Assembly: GCA_026225945.1 (NCBI GenBank)
Contig: JAMJFZ010000818.1
Coordinates: 6,499,501 to 6,563,500, forward strand
Reading direction: 5' to 3'
From: Cricetomys ansorgei
Taxonomy: Eukaryota; Chordata; Mammalia; Rodentia; Nesomyidae
Length of the DNA stretch: 64,000 nt
In this document: positions 63,778 to 64,000 of the stretch, one piece after another
Layout: each line of letters starts with the position of its first letter
Position numbering within the stretch: position 1 is the first letter of the stretch
Translations under genes and position numbers: made by a program
Notes under the pieces: generated by a model
The model's input: only the letters and a program-made list of their open reading frames with translations
Database searches by the model: none
What the model was told of the DNA's origin: nothing

Positions 63778-64000
63778 CTGTGGACAGGGGAGGGCTGTGA
63801 GCAGGCCCGGGCTACACCAGCAGTAGACTCTTCTTGCCTCAGACCTTACCCCTAAGCCCTCCCGACTCCCTCCTCCACCCCCACAGTAGCTGCCCCTGCC
63901 CATTCATTCAGCCAGCTTTTCCCCAGTACTGGCCACCTGTTGCTGCTTGCATGACTCAAAGGGTCCCCAGAGGATTGAAAAGGGCTCCTCTGCATAAGAA
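63778..64000 (-). other. LFNG: LFNG intron, continues beyond window
   Basis: No further exon or repeat is recognisable in these 223 bases. Confidence 0.6.

Overview
The window is nuclear DNA from a muroid rodent (mouse, rat or hamster grade). It is dense in B1, B2, B4 and ID-type SINEs, carries an ORR1/MaLR solo LTR and a URR1 DNA transposon, and its genes are split by GT-AG introns. The order IQCE - TTYH3 - LFNG, with LFNG convergent to TTYH3, matches my recollection of the mouse arrangement and differs from human, where LFNG lies on the other side of BRAT1/IQCE. The exact species cannot be fixed from the sequence alone.

Layout: (1) 1-13.5 kb, the 3' half of IQCE on + (eight coding exons, 339 residues to the stop, then a long 3' UTR). 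IQCE is a ciliary-base scaffold of the Hedgehog pathway. (2) 13.5-27.4 kb, intergenic and almost entirely SINEs, simple repeats, one solo LTR and one DNA transposon, with no gene I can support. (3) 27.4-55.3 kb, the complete TTYH3 gene on +. It has a CpG-island promoter, 14 coding exons that join without a frame break into 524 residues, an 11.8 kb first intron and a 2.8 kb 3' UTR. (4) 55.3-60.4 kb, a SINE-rich spacer between the convergent TTYH3 and LFNG poly(A) signals. (5) 60.4-64 kb, LFNG on -: 3' UTR and the six 3' coding exons (218 residues). The first LFNG exons lie beyond the right edge.

The three genes do not form a pathway together. IQCE acts in cilia/Hedgehog, TTYH3 in membranes, and LFNG in Golgi modification of Notch.

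The most unusual structure is a family of 52-bp tandem arrays built from the 5' (A-box) half of an ID-type SINE. There are five arrays, two of them large and facing each other inside one IQCE intron. Where the end is preserved, one complete ID-like element caps the 3' side of the array. Other points of interest are a promoter made of about 60-bp CCAAT/GC-box units, a possible alternative last exon of TTYH3 that would remove its PPxY motif, a uORF, tandem splice acceptors, a possible 3' UTR intron in IQCE and miR-125-type sites in the LFNG 3' UTR.
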